From: an uncultured Cycloclasticus sp.
GTDB taxonomy: Bacteria; Pseudomonadota; Gammaproteobacteria; Methylococcales; Cycloclasticaceae
Length of the DNA: 64,000 nucleotides
Reading direction: 5' to 3'
Assembly (NCBI GenBank): GCA_913060865.1
Contig: CAJXTU010000009.1
Location: 1-64,000, forward strand
This document shows positions 11,039-21,536 of this stretch, piece after piece; position 1 is the stretch's first letter; the number at the start of each line of letters is the position of its first letter. Under the pieces are notes generated by a model. That model did not search any database. It saw only the letters and a list, made by a program, of their open reading frames with translations, and was not told the origin of the DNA. The translations under genes and the position numbers were made by a program.

Positions 11039-11548
11039 TTACTTAATTAAAGATAAGCGACTTTGTACCTTATTAGTAATATCAACAGCTCCACTCGCAA
11101 ATACAACGCCATCATGGAGTACTAGGTCATATTTTTCAGCTTCTGAGAGCCCTTTAATCGCTTCAAAAACCATTTTCTGTAACTTAGCTAACTCTTCATT
11201 ACGTCTTAAATTAAAGTCTTCTCTGAATTCTTCTTGATCACGTTTTAGCGCACGCTTCTTCTCTAGCACATCGCGTTGTAATCGACGAGCTTCTGGCTCA
11301 CTCATTAGTTTTGCATCACGAGCAAGTTTTTCGTCTAATTTTTTAATTTCCTTTTGGCTTGCCAGCAGACGTTTATTCCTCGGCGAGAACTCTTTCTCAA
11401 GCGCTACTTTTGCCTTTTCAGCTTGCGGTGCTTTTTCTAAAATTCTAGCCACATTAACAAACCCTACCTTAATATCAGCCGCTTGGGCAGTGCCCACTAA
11501 AACAGTTGTTAATATACAAGCTATTAGAATCTTATTAAAAATTTTCAA
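11039..11548 (-). CDS. skp: OmpH/Skp periplasmic chaperone
   Basis: Skp binds unfolded outer-membrane proteins in the periplasm and hands them to BamA. The 169-residue product starts with a clear signal peptide (MKIFNKILIACILTTVLVGTAQA, likely cut after AQA). The mature part begins ADIKVGFVNVARILEKAPQ, typical of the family. It continues as a long charged coiled coil (residues about 50-130) that forms the tentacles. The gene is 71 bases after bamA, as expected. Confidence 0.93.
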   Translation of the reverse strand: MKIFNKILIACILTTVLVGTAQAADIKVGFVNVARILEKAPQAEKAKVALEKEFSPRNKRLLASQKEIKKLDEKLARDAKLMSEPEARRLQRDVLEKKRALKRDQEEFREDFNLRRNEELAKLQKMVFEAIKGLSEAEKYDLVLHDGVVFASGAVDITNKVQSRLSLIK

Positions 11549-11619
11549 AGTTTTCTCCTGATATTTACGTTATATATAATAGTTATTACCCGACGGGTAT
11601 ACATTTTCATCATTCAATA

Positions 11620-13914
11620 CTAAATTCCAGAACCAAAAGCAAATTGGAAAGTTTGAACTTCATCATCTTCACCATCATTCATTGGCATAGCCAAACTGAA
11701 CGATAGCGCACCGAATGGCGACAACCATTTTGCAGACACACCAACGGAGTACCTAAGTTCACCTAGGTCTATTTCATCATCATAAACATTACCAGCATCG
11801 ACAAAGGTACTCATTCTTACTGTTTTACTCTCTGGCATAAAAGGAACAGGGAATATGAATTCAGCATTTCCAACCAATTTAACGCTACCACCAATAGGAT
11901 CATCAAAAACATCTCTAGGACCTAATGTATTATCGTTAAAACCCCTGACTGAACCTTTACCACCGGCATAATAATTTTCAAAGAATGGTAGCGACTCTGC
12001 ATCCCCATAAGAGTCACCATAGCCAAAATCAGCATTCAAATATAATGTTGTGTCATTAGTAATGGGAAAGTATTGTTTTTGATTATACGAGAGCTTGTAG
12101 AACTCGAGGTCTGAGCCCGGCACTGTGATAACACCTGACAAACGTTTAGAGCCGCCTCGTGTAGCAAAAATAGCACGGTTTCTAGTGTCTGTACCCCATA
12201 CTGCCGATGCTTTCAAATTAGTATATGAATCTCCATTTTCTATAATAAAATTATTAATTTCACCAAAAAACAAATTATCGTCTATATCAATACTCGTAAA
12301 CTCAAGATCTAAACCCAAACCAATTTTATCGCTTTCATTTAAAGGTAAGCCGAAGTTAACCCCCATATTAAATGATTCGGTTGTATAACTTGATGTATTA
12401 GCTTCATCTGCATCAGTGGTTCTATAACTGATGTTATAACCGCGACTAATCCCATCAATAGTGTAGTAAGGATTGGTATAGCCTAAACTGTAAACAGTAT
12501 TAACCGAGCTATTATTGAAGCTCGCGCTCATTCGTTTACCCGTACCAAGAAAGTTGTTTTGGCTAATACTCGCATTTAATACAAGCCCTTGTGATTGAGA
12601 AAATCCAGCGCCCGCCAAAATATTGCCTGATGATTTTTCTTTAACCGTGTATTTAATATCTACTTGATCACTGGTTCCAGAAACAGGTAAGGTCTCCACA
12701 TTGACCTCATCAAAGTGCCCTAAACGAGACAGACGACCTTTAGAGTGATCGACAGCATTCGTTGAAATAGTTGAGGCTTCCATTTGTCTAACTTCCCTTC
12801 TCAACACTTCATCACGGGTCTTAGTATTACCTTCCATGATAACGCGCCGAACATAAACACGCTTTCCAGGATCAACAAAAAAGGTGACCTTGACAGTTGA
12901 TGTTTCGTCATCAATCTCAGGAATCATATTAACATTTGCAAAAGAATACCCTGCATGCCCCAAAACAGTTGTGATGTATTCGGACGTTTGCGTTGCCTTT
13001 TTTCTAGAAAATACATCACTAGGCTGAACAATAACATATGGAATTAATTGATCAGGACTAACAATTAACTCTCCAGCCAGCTTTACCTCGCTGATGGTAT
13101 GGACCTTACCCTCGTTAATATTAATGGTGATAAAAATACCATTTTTATCCGGACTGATTGAAACCTGAGTAGATTCAACTTTAAAATTTATATAGCCCCG
13201 ATCTTGGTAGAACGAATTGACACGTTCAAGATCTGCCGATAGTTTTTGCTTAGAGTATTGATCACTATTGGTATAAAAACTAATTAAGGTAGGCCCTGTT
13301 AACTCAAACTCTTTAAGAATCTCTTCATCTGAAAATGATTTATTTCCAACAATATTGATCTTTTTAATACTGGCTGCTGACCCTTCAATAACACTAATTA
13401 AAACAGAAACTCGATTACGTTCAAGCGTCGTCACTTTACTGGTTACTTCTGCTGAATATTTGCCATTATTATAATATTGCTGTAACAATTCATTTTTAAC
13501 TTTATCGAGTACTAATGGGTTAAATACACGGCCCACTTCCATTCCAACATCACTAAATGCTTCTAATAGTTTTTCCGTTTCAATATCATCGTTACCCTCT
13601 AACTCGATACTAGTAATAGCAGGTCGTTCTTGCACGTTAATGATAATCGTGTCAGCGCTTAACTCAACATTTACATCACTAAAAAACCCCATTTGAAATA
13701 GTTGTCGAATAATGTCGCCAGACTGATCATCCTCGTATCTATCTCCCACCTTAATTGTCATCGCATTAAATACTGCGCCTGCAGTAATTCGTTGCAAACC
13801 ATTTACCCGTATATCCTTAATAACAAAAGGGTCCACAGCAAAGGCCGACGTAGATCCGAAAAGAACAAAAATTAAGGACAATCTAACGAGTAACGTTTTA
13901 AATATTTTTATCAC
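11620..13914 (-). CDS. bamA: outer membrane protein assembly factor BamA
   Basis: BamA inserts beta-barrel proteins in the outer membrane. The 764-residue precursor has a signal peptide ending SAFAVDPF, followed by five POTRA repeats (first one FVIKDIRVNGLQRITAGAVF) to about residue 420. The 16-strand barrel follows. The barrel shows YYAGGKGSVRGFNDNTLGP, containing the conserved RGF of loop 6. It ends in FAFGSGI rather than the more usual C-terminal aromatic residue. It sits between rseP and skp in the conserved order. Confidence 0.97.
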   Translation of the reverse strand: MIKIFKTLLVRLSLIFVLFGSTSAFAVDPFVIKDIRVNGLQRITAGAVFNAMTIKVGDRYEDDQSGDIIRQLFQMGFFSDVNVELSADTIIINVQERPAITSIELEGNDDIETEKLLEAFSDVGMEVGRVFNPLVLDKVKNELLQQYYNNGKYSAEVTSKVTTLERNRVSVLISVIEGSAASIKKINIVGNKSFSDEEILKEFELTGPTLISFYTNSDQYSKQKLSADLERVNSFYQDRGYINFKVESTQVSISPDKNGIFITININEGKVHTISEVKLAGELIVSPDQLIPYVIVQPSDVFSRKKATQTSEYITTVLGHAGYSFANVNMIPEIDDETSTVKVTFFVDPGKRVYVRRVIMEGNTKTRDEVLRREVRQMEASTISTNAVDHSKGRLSRLGHFDEVNVETLPVSGTSDQVDIKYTVKEKSSGNILAGAGFSQSQGLVLNASISQNNFLGTGKRMSASFNNSSVNTVYSLGYTNPYYTIDGISRGYNISYRTTDADEANTSSYTTESFNMGVNFGLPLNESDKIGLGLDLEFTSIDIDDNLFFGEINNFIIENGDSYTNLKASAVWGTDTRNRAIFATRGGSKRLSGVITVPGSDLEFYKLSYNQKQYFPITNDTTLYLNADFGYGDSYGDAESLPFFENYYAGGKGSVRGFNDNTLGPRDVFDDPIGGSVKLVGNAEFIFPVPFMPESKTVRMSTFVDAGNVYDDEIDLGELRYSVGVSAKWLSPFGALSFSLAMPMNDGEDDEVQTFQFAFGSGI

Positions 13915-13999
13915 AATGTGTTTTTTTTATTTGTGTTCGGTTTAGGTGCATCAGGCAAGTATAGATAAAACAGCCAACTGACTCAATACGTATTTCTAT

Positions 14000-15358
14000 T
14001 TAGCCAATGATTCGTCCAATATCAATAAAAACAGCTAAAACCATCATACAAAGAAGGACAAACATTCCAACACGCATACACATCCCTTGAGTCCTGTCTG
14101 ATACGGGCTTCCCTTTAATAGCTTCAATTACATAGAAAAATAAATGACCACCATCTAACATTGGAATGGGTAGTAAGTTCATTACGCCTAAACTTACACT
14201 CACAAAGGCTAAAAACTTGAGAAAGGGTATTAACCCTATTGTTGCTGTTTGCCCTGCATACTGAGCCAAACTAATTGGGCCACTTAAATTCTGAACTGAA
14301 GCCTCGCCTATTAGCATTCTACCGATAAGCTTCACCGTTAAAACTGAGTAGCTTATTGTTTGAGTCGCCGCCTCTGATATTGCAGAAAACCCTGATAACT
14401 TATAAGTTGTATAAAACGATTGAGACACATCTTTATCAACCAAGGGTGAAATACCAATTCTTCCAATAGCTACTTCGTTATCAATAATTTTCTTTGGAGT
14501 CACCGTTAAGGCGACCCTTTCACCCTCTCTCAGCACCAAAATTGACATCGCCACATTCGGACTTGAGCGCGTCAAGTCAACCCAATGACGCCAGCTTTCA
14601 ACAACCGCACCGTTAGCAGATAAAATTAAATCCCCTTGTTTTAAACCGGCTAAATCTCCAGGCTCACCATTAATCACCTTGCCTACTATCGGTTTTAATG
14701 TAGGTACCCGTGGTAAGATTCCAATTTGCTTCACAATATCACTGGGCTCAGGTAAACGGTTAGCATCAAATTGCAGAGGAATCAGATCCGTTCCGCCACC
14801 AGGTTTGATGACGCTCAGTTCAACGACACCACTATCCATCATTTCACTCGCCATCAAGCCTATAGCTACTCTCCATATAGCAACGGGACGGTCATTAATA
14901 GCCACAATTTCATCTCCAACTTCAAGACCCGAATGGATGGCAATACCTGTTTTTTCTAGCTCCCCAATAACTGGTTTTAAACCGTCTTCACCTATTGTTA
15001 AAATCGCCCAAAATGCAAAAAAAGCGAAAATAAAGTTAAAAACGGGGCCCGCTAAGACGATAAGAAACTTACTAAAAAGAGGCTTATTATTAAAAGCCTG
15101 GTCTTTCTCGGCTTCATCTACAGAACCCTCATTTTCATCAAGCATTTTTACGTACCCACCTAAGGGGATACCCGCTATCACGTATTCTGTCGGATCATTT
15201 TTTCTTTTGAATTTAAATAAAGGCTTACCAAACCCAACTTAAAAGCGGAGAACTTTGACTCCACATCGTCTTGCTACCCAAAAGTGACCAAATTCATGAA
15301 CTGTAACAAGAATACCTAATACTAAAGCAAACGATAGAATCGAAATAATAATGCTCAC
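14000..15358 (-). pseudogene. rseP: RIP metalloprotease RseP, interrupted by an in-frame TAA at codon 40
   Basis: RseP is an inner-membrane site-2 protease that cleaves RseA and remnant signal peptides. The continuous open frame starts only at 15181 (GTG, VIAGIPLGGYVKM), which lacks the active site. Reading upstream in the same frame gives GTG at 15358 (sharing one base with the dxr stop), then [26 protein letters not shown] with the HExxH zinc motif at residues 21-25, and KVLRF, followed by TAA at 15239-15241, then VGFGKPLFKFKRKNDPTEY. A serine codon is expected at the stop, as in RFSVGFGKP of relatives. There is no length change, only one nonsense codon in a total of 452 codons. The rest (two PDZ regions, PMLDGGHL motif) is intact. 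A sequencing error, a real mutation or readthrough are all possible. Confidence 0.9.
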
Positions 15359-16536
15359 TATGAAGCCTCCAAATAATGACGTGCGAGAACTCTCGTTTCT
15401 TCGTCAGCTTTCAAAACAGTCTCAATTGAATCAGCTGAACGCACCGTTGAAGCCGCCATCACTTTTTCTATTAATGTTGAGATAGCGGTAAACCGTAACT
15501 TTTTCGATAGGAACGCATCTACAGCGACCTCGTTAGCAGCATTTAATATTGCTGGCGCAGTACCTTTTTTGTTCAAGGCTTCATAGGCAAGCTTTAAGCA
15601 CGGAAACTTTTCAAATGATGGCGCCTCAAACGTTAATTGGTGATTAATAATTAGGTCTAAGGGCGATACGCCACTATCCTGTCTCTTAGGCCACGCTAGC
15701 GCATGTGCAATAGGCGTTCTCATATCGGGGTTACCCAGCTGAGCCAAAACTGAGCCATCTAAATAATCAACCATTGAATGAATAATGCTTTGAGGGTGCA
15801 CAAGAACCTCAATTAAGCTTGAAGGTACATCAAACAAATAACTTGCCTCAATAACCTCCAGCCCTTTATTCATCATCGTCGCAGAATCAACAGAAATTTT
15901 ACGACCCATTGACCAATTAGGATGAGCGCACGCTTGTTCAACCGTGACATTATCCAGCTCACTCAAACTCATCTTTAAAAAAGGTCCACCAGAAGCGGTT
16001 AAAATTAGTTTTCTAATACCTTCCGCACGTTGTCCAGATTGATAAGCATCGGGCATGCATTGAAACAAAGCATTGTGCTCACTATCCAGCGGTAATAATG
16101 TTGCGCCACTTTCTTTTACTGCCGTCATCAACAAATCACCAGAAATAACGAGTGATTCTTTATTGGCCAGCAATAACTTTTTACCTGACTTAGCTGCAGC
16201 CAATGTAGATAACAAACCCGCTGCACCAACGATAGCAGCAACAACGGTATCAACTTCTGCTAATTGAACAACGTACTCTAACGCTTCTATACCGGATAGA
16301 ACTTTTGTTTCTGATGCATCAGATTGTTCAATTTTCTTTCTAAATGTTTCAGCTAAATCATGCTCAGGAACCACGGCATAAACAGGTTTAAACTCAATAC
16401 ACTGCTCAAACAAGCGCTCTATATTTTTATTAGCCGTTAAAGCAACGACCGAATAACTCTGTCGATTAAGTCGAATAACCTCAAGTGTACTGACGCCAAT
16501 GGAGCCTGTAGAACCTAGTACGCAAACGCCATTCAT
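15358..16536 (-). CDS. dxr: 1-deoxy-D-xylulose 5-phosphate reductoisomerase
   Basis: Dxr (IspC) makes 2-C-methyl-D-erythritol 4-phosphate with NADPH in the MEP isoprenoid pathway. I place the start at the ATG at 16536 ([14 protein letters not shown]), which overlaps the cdsA stop by one base; an in-frame start nine codons further up adds residues that do not fit the family. The product is 392 residues. Seen: the GSTGSIG NADPH loop, [26 protein letters not shown] with metal ligands, and [13 protein letters not shown]. Together with uppS it supplies undecaprenyl phosphate synthesis. Confidence 0.96.
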   Translation of the reverse strand: MNGVCVLGSTGSIGVSTLEVIRLNRQSYSVVALTANKNIERLFEQCIEFKPVYAVVPEHDLAETFRKKIEQSDASETKVLSGIEALEYVVQLAEVDTVVAAIVGAAGLLSTLAAAKSGKKLLLANKESLVISGDLLMTAVKESGATLLPLDSEHNALFQCMPDAYQSGQRAEGIRKLILTASGGPFLKMSLSELDNVTVEQACAHPNWSMGRKISVDSATMMNKGLEVIEASYLFDVPSSLIEVLVHPQSIIHSMVDYLDGSVLAQLGNPDMRTPIAHALAWPKRQDSGVSPLDLIINHQLTFEAPSFEKFPCLKLAYEALNKKGTAPAILNAANEVAVDAFLSKKLRFTAISTLIEKVMAASTVRSADSIETVLKADEETRVLARHYLEAS

Positions 16537-17354
16537 TAAAATACCTGTGTCAATAAAGCGCAAGCAACAAAAACAGGCCCCGCTGCTATAAGGCTATCTA
16601 TTCGATCTAAAATACCGCCATGACCTGGTAAAATTGAGCCGCTATCTTTGACGTTAGCACGGCGCTTCATAAGGCTTTCAAACAAATCACCATAGACAGA
16701 AATAAAAGCGACGAAGATTGATACTAGAATAAAAATGGGAGAATTTTCAATATTAAAATAGTTAACACCTAAGAAAGAAAACAAAAGACAAGCAATTAAG
16801 CCCCCTACTACGCCCTCAATCGATTTCCCAGGACTAATAACAGGAGATAATTTGCGCCTCCCAATCGCTCTGCCAACAAAATAAGCCCCACTATCTGCAA
16901 CCCAAATGAGTAATAACAAATACATCAAAAGATCAGGCCCTTGAGAAAAATTAACTCTTATCAGGTATAGCGAGAGGAAGGCTATACTCAGTACTATCAA
17001 ACCCAACCCTAACATTAACCATTGCTTCATCTTAACTATCAACAACCATTGCGGTTTGGAAATAATAAAGATAGTTACTGATAACCAGAATATCAAACTT
17101 GCGCTCATAAGAGGGAGAAGTGCCTGCTCATTGAGTCTGGTTAACAAATAGGCAATAACGAGGGTGACAATCGCGACACTGTATTTTTTAAACTTATTTT
17201 GCACGTCACATAAAGCAGACCATTCATAACCTGCAGTCAAAATAATAATACTCAACACAGAGATATAAACCGTCTCAGGAGAAAGCAAGACAACCCAAGC
17301 TACTACAGGGATCAACACGATAGCTGTTAATAGTCGTTGAACAAGGCTACTCAT
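16536..17354 (-). CDS. cdsA: phosphatidate cytidylyltransferase
   Basis: CdsA makes CDP-diacylglycerol, the precursor of all bacterial phospholipids, in the inner membrane. The 272-residue protein has about eight hydrophobic segments. The C-terminal CDP-alcohol signature is complete: SLMKRRANVKDSGSILPGHG followed by GILDRIDSL. Length is normal. It starts directly after the uppS stop and overlaps dxr. Confidence 0.96.
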   Translation of the reverse strand: MSSLVQRLLTAIVLIPVVAWVVLLSPETVYISVLSIIILTAGYEWSALCDVQNKFKKYSVAIVTLVIAYLLTRLNEQALLPLMSASLIFWLSVTIFIISKPQWLLIVKMKQWLMLGLGLIVLSIAFLSLYLIRVNFSQGPDLLMYLLLLIWVADSGAYFVGRAIGRRKLSPVISPGKSIEGVVGGLIACLLFSFLGVNYFNIENSPIFILVSIFVAFISVYGDLFESLMKRRANVKDSGSILPGHGGILDRIDSLIAAGPVFVACALLTQVF

Positions 17355-18101
17355 CTATGAAGCACTTTCATTAATTTGCTCACCTGTTTTACCAAACCTG
17401 CGTTGGCGAGAAGAAAAGTGCTTTAGAGCCAAATCAAGTTCTGCTTTATTAAAGTCTGGCCAAAGCGTACTAGTAAAATAAAGCTCACTATAAGCTATTT
17501 GCCAAAGCAAGAAATTGCTAATTCTTTGCTCACCACCAGTCCGAATAAATAAGTCTGGGTCAGGCATACCCGATGTTGATAAATAATCTTTGATATTTAG
17601 ATCAGATAATAAAACTTGTTTAGTCGATGCATCTTCCATCATCCGTAAACTTGCTTGCTCGATATCCCATTGCCCGCCATAGTTGGCTGCAATAACCAAC
17701 AACAAGCCCGTGTTGTCAGCCGTTAATCCTTCAACTTCTTTTATTTTTTTTTGCAACGAGAGAGAGAATTTGGTCTTATCGCCTATAATTTTCAGACGAA
17801 TATTATTCTTATGCAAACGCTTTGCTTGACGTTTAAGCGTCAACATAAACAAATCCATCAGTACATTCACTTCTGTAGCAGGACGACTCCAGTTCTCACT
17901 ACTGAACGCAAAAACAGTTAACACCTCTACACGATAAGTAGCACATACCTCAATCGTACTTCTTAATGCCTCCACACCTGCTTTATGACCAACAGTACGC
18001 AGTTTATTTTGATTTGTTGCCCAACGGCCATTACCGTCCATGATAATGGCAATATGCTTCGGCATACCGACTTGTTCTGAGCTGTTTAAGTTGTCGTACA
18101 A
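17355..18101 (-). CDS. uppS: undecaprenyl diphosphate synthase
   Basis: UppS is a cis-prenyltransferase that adds eight isoprene units to farnesyl diphosphate and so supplies the lipid carrier for peptidoglycan. The 248-residue frame contains HIAIIMDGNGRWA with the catalytic Asp, the SSENWSRP motif, and the C-terminal signature DLFIRTGGEQRISNFLLWQ. The start is uncertain: the longest frame uses TTG at 18101, while an ATG at 18065 (MPKHIAIIMDG) gives 236 residues; neither has a strong Shine-Dalgarno sequence. Confidence 0.94.
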   Translation of the reverse strand: MYDNLNSSEQVGMPKHIAIIMDGNGRWATNQNKLRTVGHKAGVEALRSTIEVCATYRVEVLTVFAFSSENWSRPATEVNVLMDLFMLTLKRQAKRLHKNNIRLKIIGDKTKFSLSLQKKIKEVEGLTADNTGLLLVIAANYGGQWDIEQASLRMMEDASTKQVLLSDLNIKDYLSTSGMPDPDLFIRTGGEQRISNFLLWQIAYSELYFTSTLWPDFNKAELDLALKHFSSRQRRFGKTGEQINESAS

Positions 18102-18197
18102 GAGAATTCCATTCGTTCCTTAGTTAGAGAAAAAGAGTACTGACTTAAATACTAAAACACGCACTGATAATTCAAAACATAATGACCGTTTAACGCA

Positions 18198-18755
18198 TTA
18201 CATAGACATTAAATCAACTTCTTTAACTTCAAGGTACTTATCAACTTCTTTAACGTGCTGATCAGTGATTTTTTGAATTTTTTCTTCGCCTGCACGAAGC
18301 TCATCTTCAGTAATCATCTTTTCTTTTAACGCTTCTTTAAACTCAGAATTGGCATCACGACGGATATTTCTAATAGCGATTTTGGCGTTTTCAGCTTCAC
18401 CACGCACAACTTTAACAAGATCACGACGTCTTTCTTCAGTCAGTGGAGGCATAGGGACGCGAATGACATTTCCAGCCGTCACTGGGTTAAGACCAAGGTC
18501 CGATTTCAAGATAGCTTTTTCTACAGTCGCGATTAATCCCGCTTCCCATGGCATAATCGACAAGGTTCTAGCATCTTCAATATTTACAGTTGCAACCTGA
18601 TTCAACGGTGTATCGACATCGTAATAAGACACCACAATCTGTTCCAACAAACTAGGGTGCGCTCGACCTGTACGAATCTTAGCCAACGCTTTTTGAAATG
18701 ATTCGACAGACTTACCCATTCTAACTAGCCCATCTTTAACAATATCTTCAATCAT
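18198..18755 (-). CDS. frr: ribosome recycling factor
   Basis: RRF splits post-termination ribosomes together with EF-G. The 185-residue product has the expected length and all hallmark segments: [16 protein letters not shown] near residue 25, [34 protein letters not shown] and the C-terminal helix region [17 protein letters not shown]. It follows pyrH at 14 bases. The 96 bases between frr and uppS show no strong hairpin or promoter. Confidence 0.97.
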   Translation of the reverse strand: MIEDIVKDGLVRMGKSVESFQKALAKIRTGRAHPSLLEQIVVSYYDVDTPLNQVATVNIEDARTLSIMPWEAGLIATVEKAILKSDLGLNPVTAGNVIRVPMPPLTEERRRDLVKVVRGEAENAKIAIRNIRRDANSEFKEALKEKMITEDELRAGEEKIQKITDQHVKEVDKYLEVKEVDLMSM

Positions 18756-18769
18756 AATTTTCTCAACGG

Positions 18770-19483
18770 TTATTCTACTAATGTACCAATATCCTCACCA
18801 TATACTAAACGCTTCACAGCACCTTTATCAAAGATATTAACCACCCTTAATGGCAAGCTGTGATCTCGGCAAAGTACTAGTGCTGTGGCATCCATAACAT
18901 TCAGACGCTTATCAATCGCATCATCAAAACTTATGCGAGGATAAAACTCAGCATTTGGGTTTTTAATAGGGTCATCGGAATATATGCCATCAACTTTAGT
19001 GGCTTTAATTAGCACATCAGCCTCAATTTCAATACCCCTTAAGCTCGCAGCTGAATCAGTGGTAAAAAAAGGGTTACCTGTGCCAGCAGCAAAAATAACA
19101 ACACGGCCTTTTTCAAAATGCCTAATTGCTCTTCGGCGCTTAAAACTTTCACAAACCTGATTTATTTGAAGTGCTGACATTACGCGTACGGCCTGACCTA
19201 ATGACTCTAACGAGTCCTGCATTGCTAGAGCATTAATAACTGTAGCCAACATGCCCATATGATCACTGGTTGCACGGTTTAATACATCAGAAGCTGCTTC
19301 AGAACCTCGTAAAATATTTCCACCACCAATAACAAGCCCTACTTCAACACCTGCATCACATAGTTCCTTAACTTCTTTAGCAAGCCTTAAAACCGTATTG
19401 CCATCAATTCCAGCAGTGGAGTCGCCCATTAGGGCTTCTCCACTAAGTTTTAGCAAGATGCGTTTGTATACCAAATCACCCAT
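18770..19483 (-). CDS. pyrH: UMP kinase
   Basis: PyrH phosphorylates UMP to UDP and is the bacterial-type hexameric enzyme of the amino acid kinase family. I use the ATG at 19483 ([18 protein letters not shown]) rather than the adjacent TTG at 19486, giving 237 residues. Seen: [40 protein letters not shown] and the [13 protein letters not shown] loop. It starts four bases after the tsf stop, with a purine-rich GAGG from the end of tsf acting as a likely ribosome site. Confidence 0.97.
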   Translation of the reverse strand: MGDLVYKRILLKLSGEALMGDSTAGIDGNTVLRLAKEVKELCDAGVEVGLVIGGGNILRGSEAASDVLNRATSDHMGMLATVINALAMQDSLESLGQAVRVMSALQINQVCESFKRRRAIRHFEKGRVVIFAAGTGNPFFTTDSAASLRGIEIEADVLIKATKVDGIYSDDPIKNPNAEFYPRISFDDAIDKRLNVMDATALVLCRDHSLPLRVVNIFDKGAVKRLVYGEDIGTLVE

Positions 19484-19486
19484 CAA

Positions 19487-20371
19487 TTAATCGCCTCGTA
19501 CTTGAGCCATAACTTCGGCCGCAAAATCCTCTTCTTTCTTCTCAATGCCTTCGCCTACTTCAAAACGAACAAATGATAGCACTTTAGCATTATTTGATTT
19601 TAATAACTGTTCAACGGTTACATCACCATCTTTAACAAAGGGTTGACCTAACAACGTCACTTCTTTTAAATATTTTTTGATTTTGCCAACTATCATTTTC
19701 TCAACAATCTCAGCTGGCTTGCCACTTTCAGCTGCTTGTCCTTTGAAAATTTCTTTTTCTTTTTCAATGCGCTCAGCAGGAACTTCAGCTTCAGAAACAC
19801 ATAAAGGGTTTGTTGCAGCGATATGCATAGCAATATCTTTAGCCAACTCAACAGAGCCGCCTTCAAGCTCAACTAAAACACCGATACGAATACCGTGTAA
19901 ATATGAAGCAACAATACTACTATCGGTTTTAATAGTTTGAAAACGTCTAACATTTATGTTTTCGCCTACTTTAGCAATTAGCGCACGTCTTTTTTCATCG
20001 ATTGTTATTGATTCGCCTGCAACAGTCGTTGAATTCAATGTATCAACATCCGTAACGTCGCTATTAACAATAGTATTTGCAACGACCGTTGCGAAATCAA
20101 TAAAGTCATCACCTTTTGAAACAAAATCCGTTTCGCTGTTGATTTCAACAATCGTTGTGCTTGAACCGTCACCAGATACCGCTACTTTCAAAATACCTTC
20201 AGCAGCAACTCGGCCAGCTTTTTTATCCGCTTTAGCCATTCCTGATTTACGCATATTTTCAATAGCAACTTCTAAATCACCACCCGTTTCTACTAATGCT
20301 TTTTTGCACTCCATCATGCCAGAACCCGTTCTTTCACGTAATTCTTTAACCATTGCAGCAGTTACACTCAT
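19487..20371 (-). CDS. tsf: elongation factor Ts
   Basis: EF-Ts recharges EF-Tu with GTP. I place the start at the ATG at 20371 ([16 protein letters not shown]), which has GAGG eight bases upstream and matches the family start; an in-frame start ten codons earlier would lie in the run of Ts after the attenuator hairpin. The product is 294 residues. Seen: [16 protein letters not shown] with the conserved TG..MM.CK motif, and [14 protein letters not shown]. It lies 79 bases downstream of rpsB, with an intrinsic terminator-like hairpin between them. Confidence 0.96.
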   Translation of the reverse strand: MSVTAAMVKELRERTGSGMMECKKALVETGGDLEVAIENMRKSGMAKADKKAGRVAAEGILKVAVSGDGSSTTIVEINSETDFVSKGDDFIDFATVVANTIVNSDVTDVDTLNSTTVAGESITIDEKRRALIAKVGENINVRRFQTIKTDSSIVASYLHGIRIGVLVELEGGSVELAKDIAMHIAATNPLCVSEAEVPAERIEKEKEIFKGQAAESGKPAEIVEKMIVGKIKKYLKEVTLLGQPFVKDGDVTVEQLLKSNNAKVLSFVRFEVGEGIEKKEEDFAAEVMAQVRGD

Positions 20372-20402
20372 TTTATAAACCTCAATATTTTCATTAATCA
20401 TA

Positions 20403-20426
20403 AAAACGCCTCCAATTAGGAGGCGC
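20403..20426 (-). terminator. rpsB-tsf intergenic terminator/attenuator
   Basis: Read on the minus strand the sequence is GCGCCTCC, loop TAAT, GGAGGCG, then TTTTT. The 7-bp G+C-rich stem followed by five Ts is a textbook intrinsic terminator. Placed between rpsB and tsf it would lower the amount of EF-Ts relative to S2. Related attenuation is known in E. coli. Confidence 0.8.
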
Positions 20427-20450
20427 TCATTGTCTTCTAAAGGTTAACGA

Positions 20451-21248
20451 TTAACCTTCTTTATTTGACTCTTCTTTTACAGCCTGCTTAGGTGCTGCTT
20501 TCTTTACAGCTGGTTTTTTAGAAATCGCTTTACCGACTTCTTTATTTTCAACTAATTCTTTAATCACACTCGCCTTGCCTTCAAGAATAGCCGCTGCAAA
20601 ACTTTGGCAATATAGCGTTAATGCTCTAATAGAGTCATCGTTACCTGGAATCACATAGTCCACATCATTAGGCTTGTTGTTTGAATCGACAATACCAATC
20701 ACAGGAATACCTAGTTTCGCCGCTTCTTTGATAGCAATTTTTTCATAACCTACATCCATCACGACAATTGCATCAGGTGGGCCTTTAAGGTCTTTGATAC
20801 CGCCAACGCTACGCTCTAGCTTTTCAAGCTGACGCATAAACTTCAAGCCTTCTTTTTTGCTAAAACGGTTCAAACTGCCGTCTTCACGCATCACTTCAAG
20901 TTCTTTTAAACGATTAATTGATTTTTTTATTGTGCCGAAGTTTGTCAACATACCACCTAACCAACGATGATCAACATAAGGCATGCCGCAACGTTGCGCT
21001 TCAGCTGATACTGTTTTACGTGCCGCTTTCTTGGTACCAACAAACATAATAGTGCCTTTGTTAGCTGCCAATTTGTTGATGAAATTTAATGCATCGTTGA
21101 ATAATGGTAATGTTTTTTCTAGGTTAATAATGTGAATCTTGCCGCGTTCGCCAAAAATGTATGGCGCCATTTTAGGGTTCCAGTATCTGGTTTGATGACC
21201 AAAATGAACACCGGCTTCGAGCATTTCACGCATTGTGATATTAGACAT
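20451..21248 (-). CDS. rpsB: 30S ribosomal protein S2
   Basis: S2 is a small-subunit ribosomal protein. The 265-residue product has [20 protein letters not shown] at the N terminus, [29 protein letters not shown] and [13 protein letters not shown], all family signatures. A Lys/Ala-rich tail ([17 protein letters not shown]) extends the C terminus beyond the 241 residues of E. coli S2. It heads the long minus-strand operon, with a good promoter about 155 bases upstream and AAAGGA before the start. Confidence 0.97.
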   Translation of the reverse strand: MSNITMREMLEAGVHFGHQTRYWNPKMAPYIFGERGKIHIINLEKTLPLFNDALNFINKLAANKGTIMFVGTKKAARKTVSAEAQRCGMPYVDHRWLGGMLTNFGTIKKSINRLKELEVMREDGSLNRFSKKEGLKFMRQLEKLERSVGGIKDLKGPPDAIVVMDVGYEKIAIKEAAKLGIPVIGIVDSNNKPNDVDYVIPGNDDSIRALTLYCQSFAAAILEGKASVIKELVENKEVGKAISKKPAVKKAAPKQAVKEESNKEG

Positions 21249-21393
21249 TTGTTTCCTTTTATTGTTATAGCCATTCAGCTTGTGCTGACGTGACTCGGGT
21301 TAATAACTACCACGCATCCCAAACGGTAACCTGATTTAATTCAAGCACCCTACCGGATGTGTTGATGCATGTGATCGTTGTTGCCAAAAGTGG
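21249..21393 (-). promoter_or_regulatory. rpsB 5' leader, possible S2 autoregulatory RNA
   Basis: The likely transcript start near 21393 leaves a leader of about 145 nt, close to the roughly 160-nt leader of E. coli rpsB, which binds S2 and represses the operon. The region contains G-rich blocks (GGTAGGGTGCTTG and GGATGCGTGGT, minus strand) that could pair with upstream segments. The function is inferred from position and length, not from a structure I could verify. Confidence 0.45.
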
Positions 21394-21399
21394 CGACGC

Positions 21400-21428
21400 T
21401 TTATACCATGTTTGGACCAAAACAACAA
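21400..21428 (-). promoter_or_regulatory. sigma70-type promoter for rpsB
   Basis: Minus strand: -35 TTGTTG (21428-21423), 17-base spacer, -10 TATAAA (21405-21400). Spacing is ideal and both hexamers are close to consensus. It would drive rpsB-tsf and perhaps the whole downstream block. Confidence 0.65.
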
Positions 21429-21492
21429 TTTTATATCCCATAAAAGTTCAATCTACACGCATTAAAAAAAGGGCTGCTTGCTTTTAAGGCGT

Positions 21493-21498
21493 TATAAT
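21493..21498 (+). promoter_or_regulatory. -10 element of a probable map promoter
   Basis: TATAAT, a perfect -10 hexamer, 39 bases before the map start, facing away from the rpsB promoter. No good -35 is seen at 16-18 bases, so an activator or weak -35 would be needed. Confidence 0.4.
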
Positions 21499-21536
21499 TC
21501 AACCTCTTTATTCAAGCCATTGAGCAAACCTACCTT

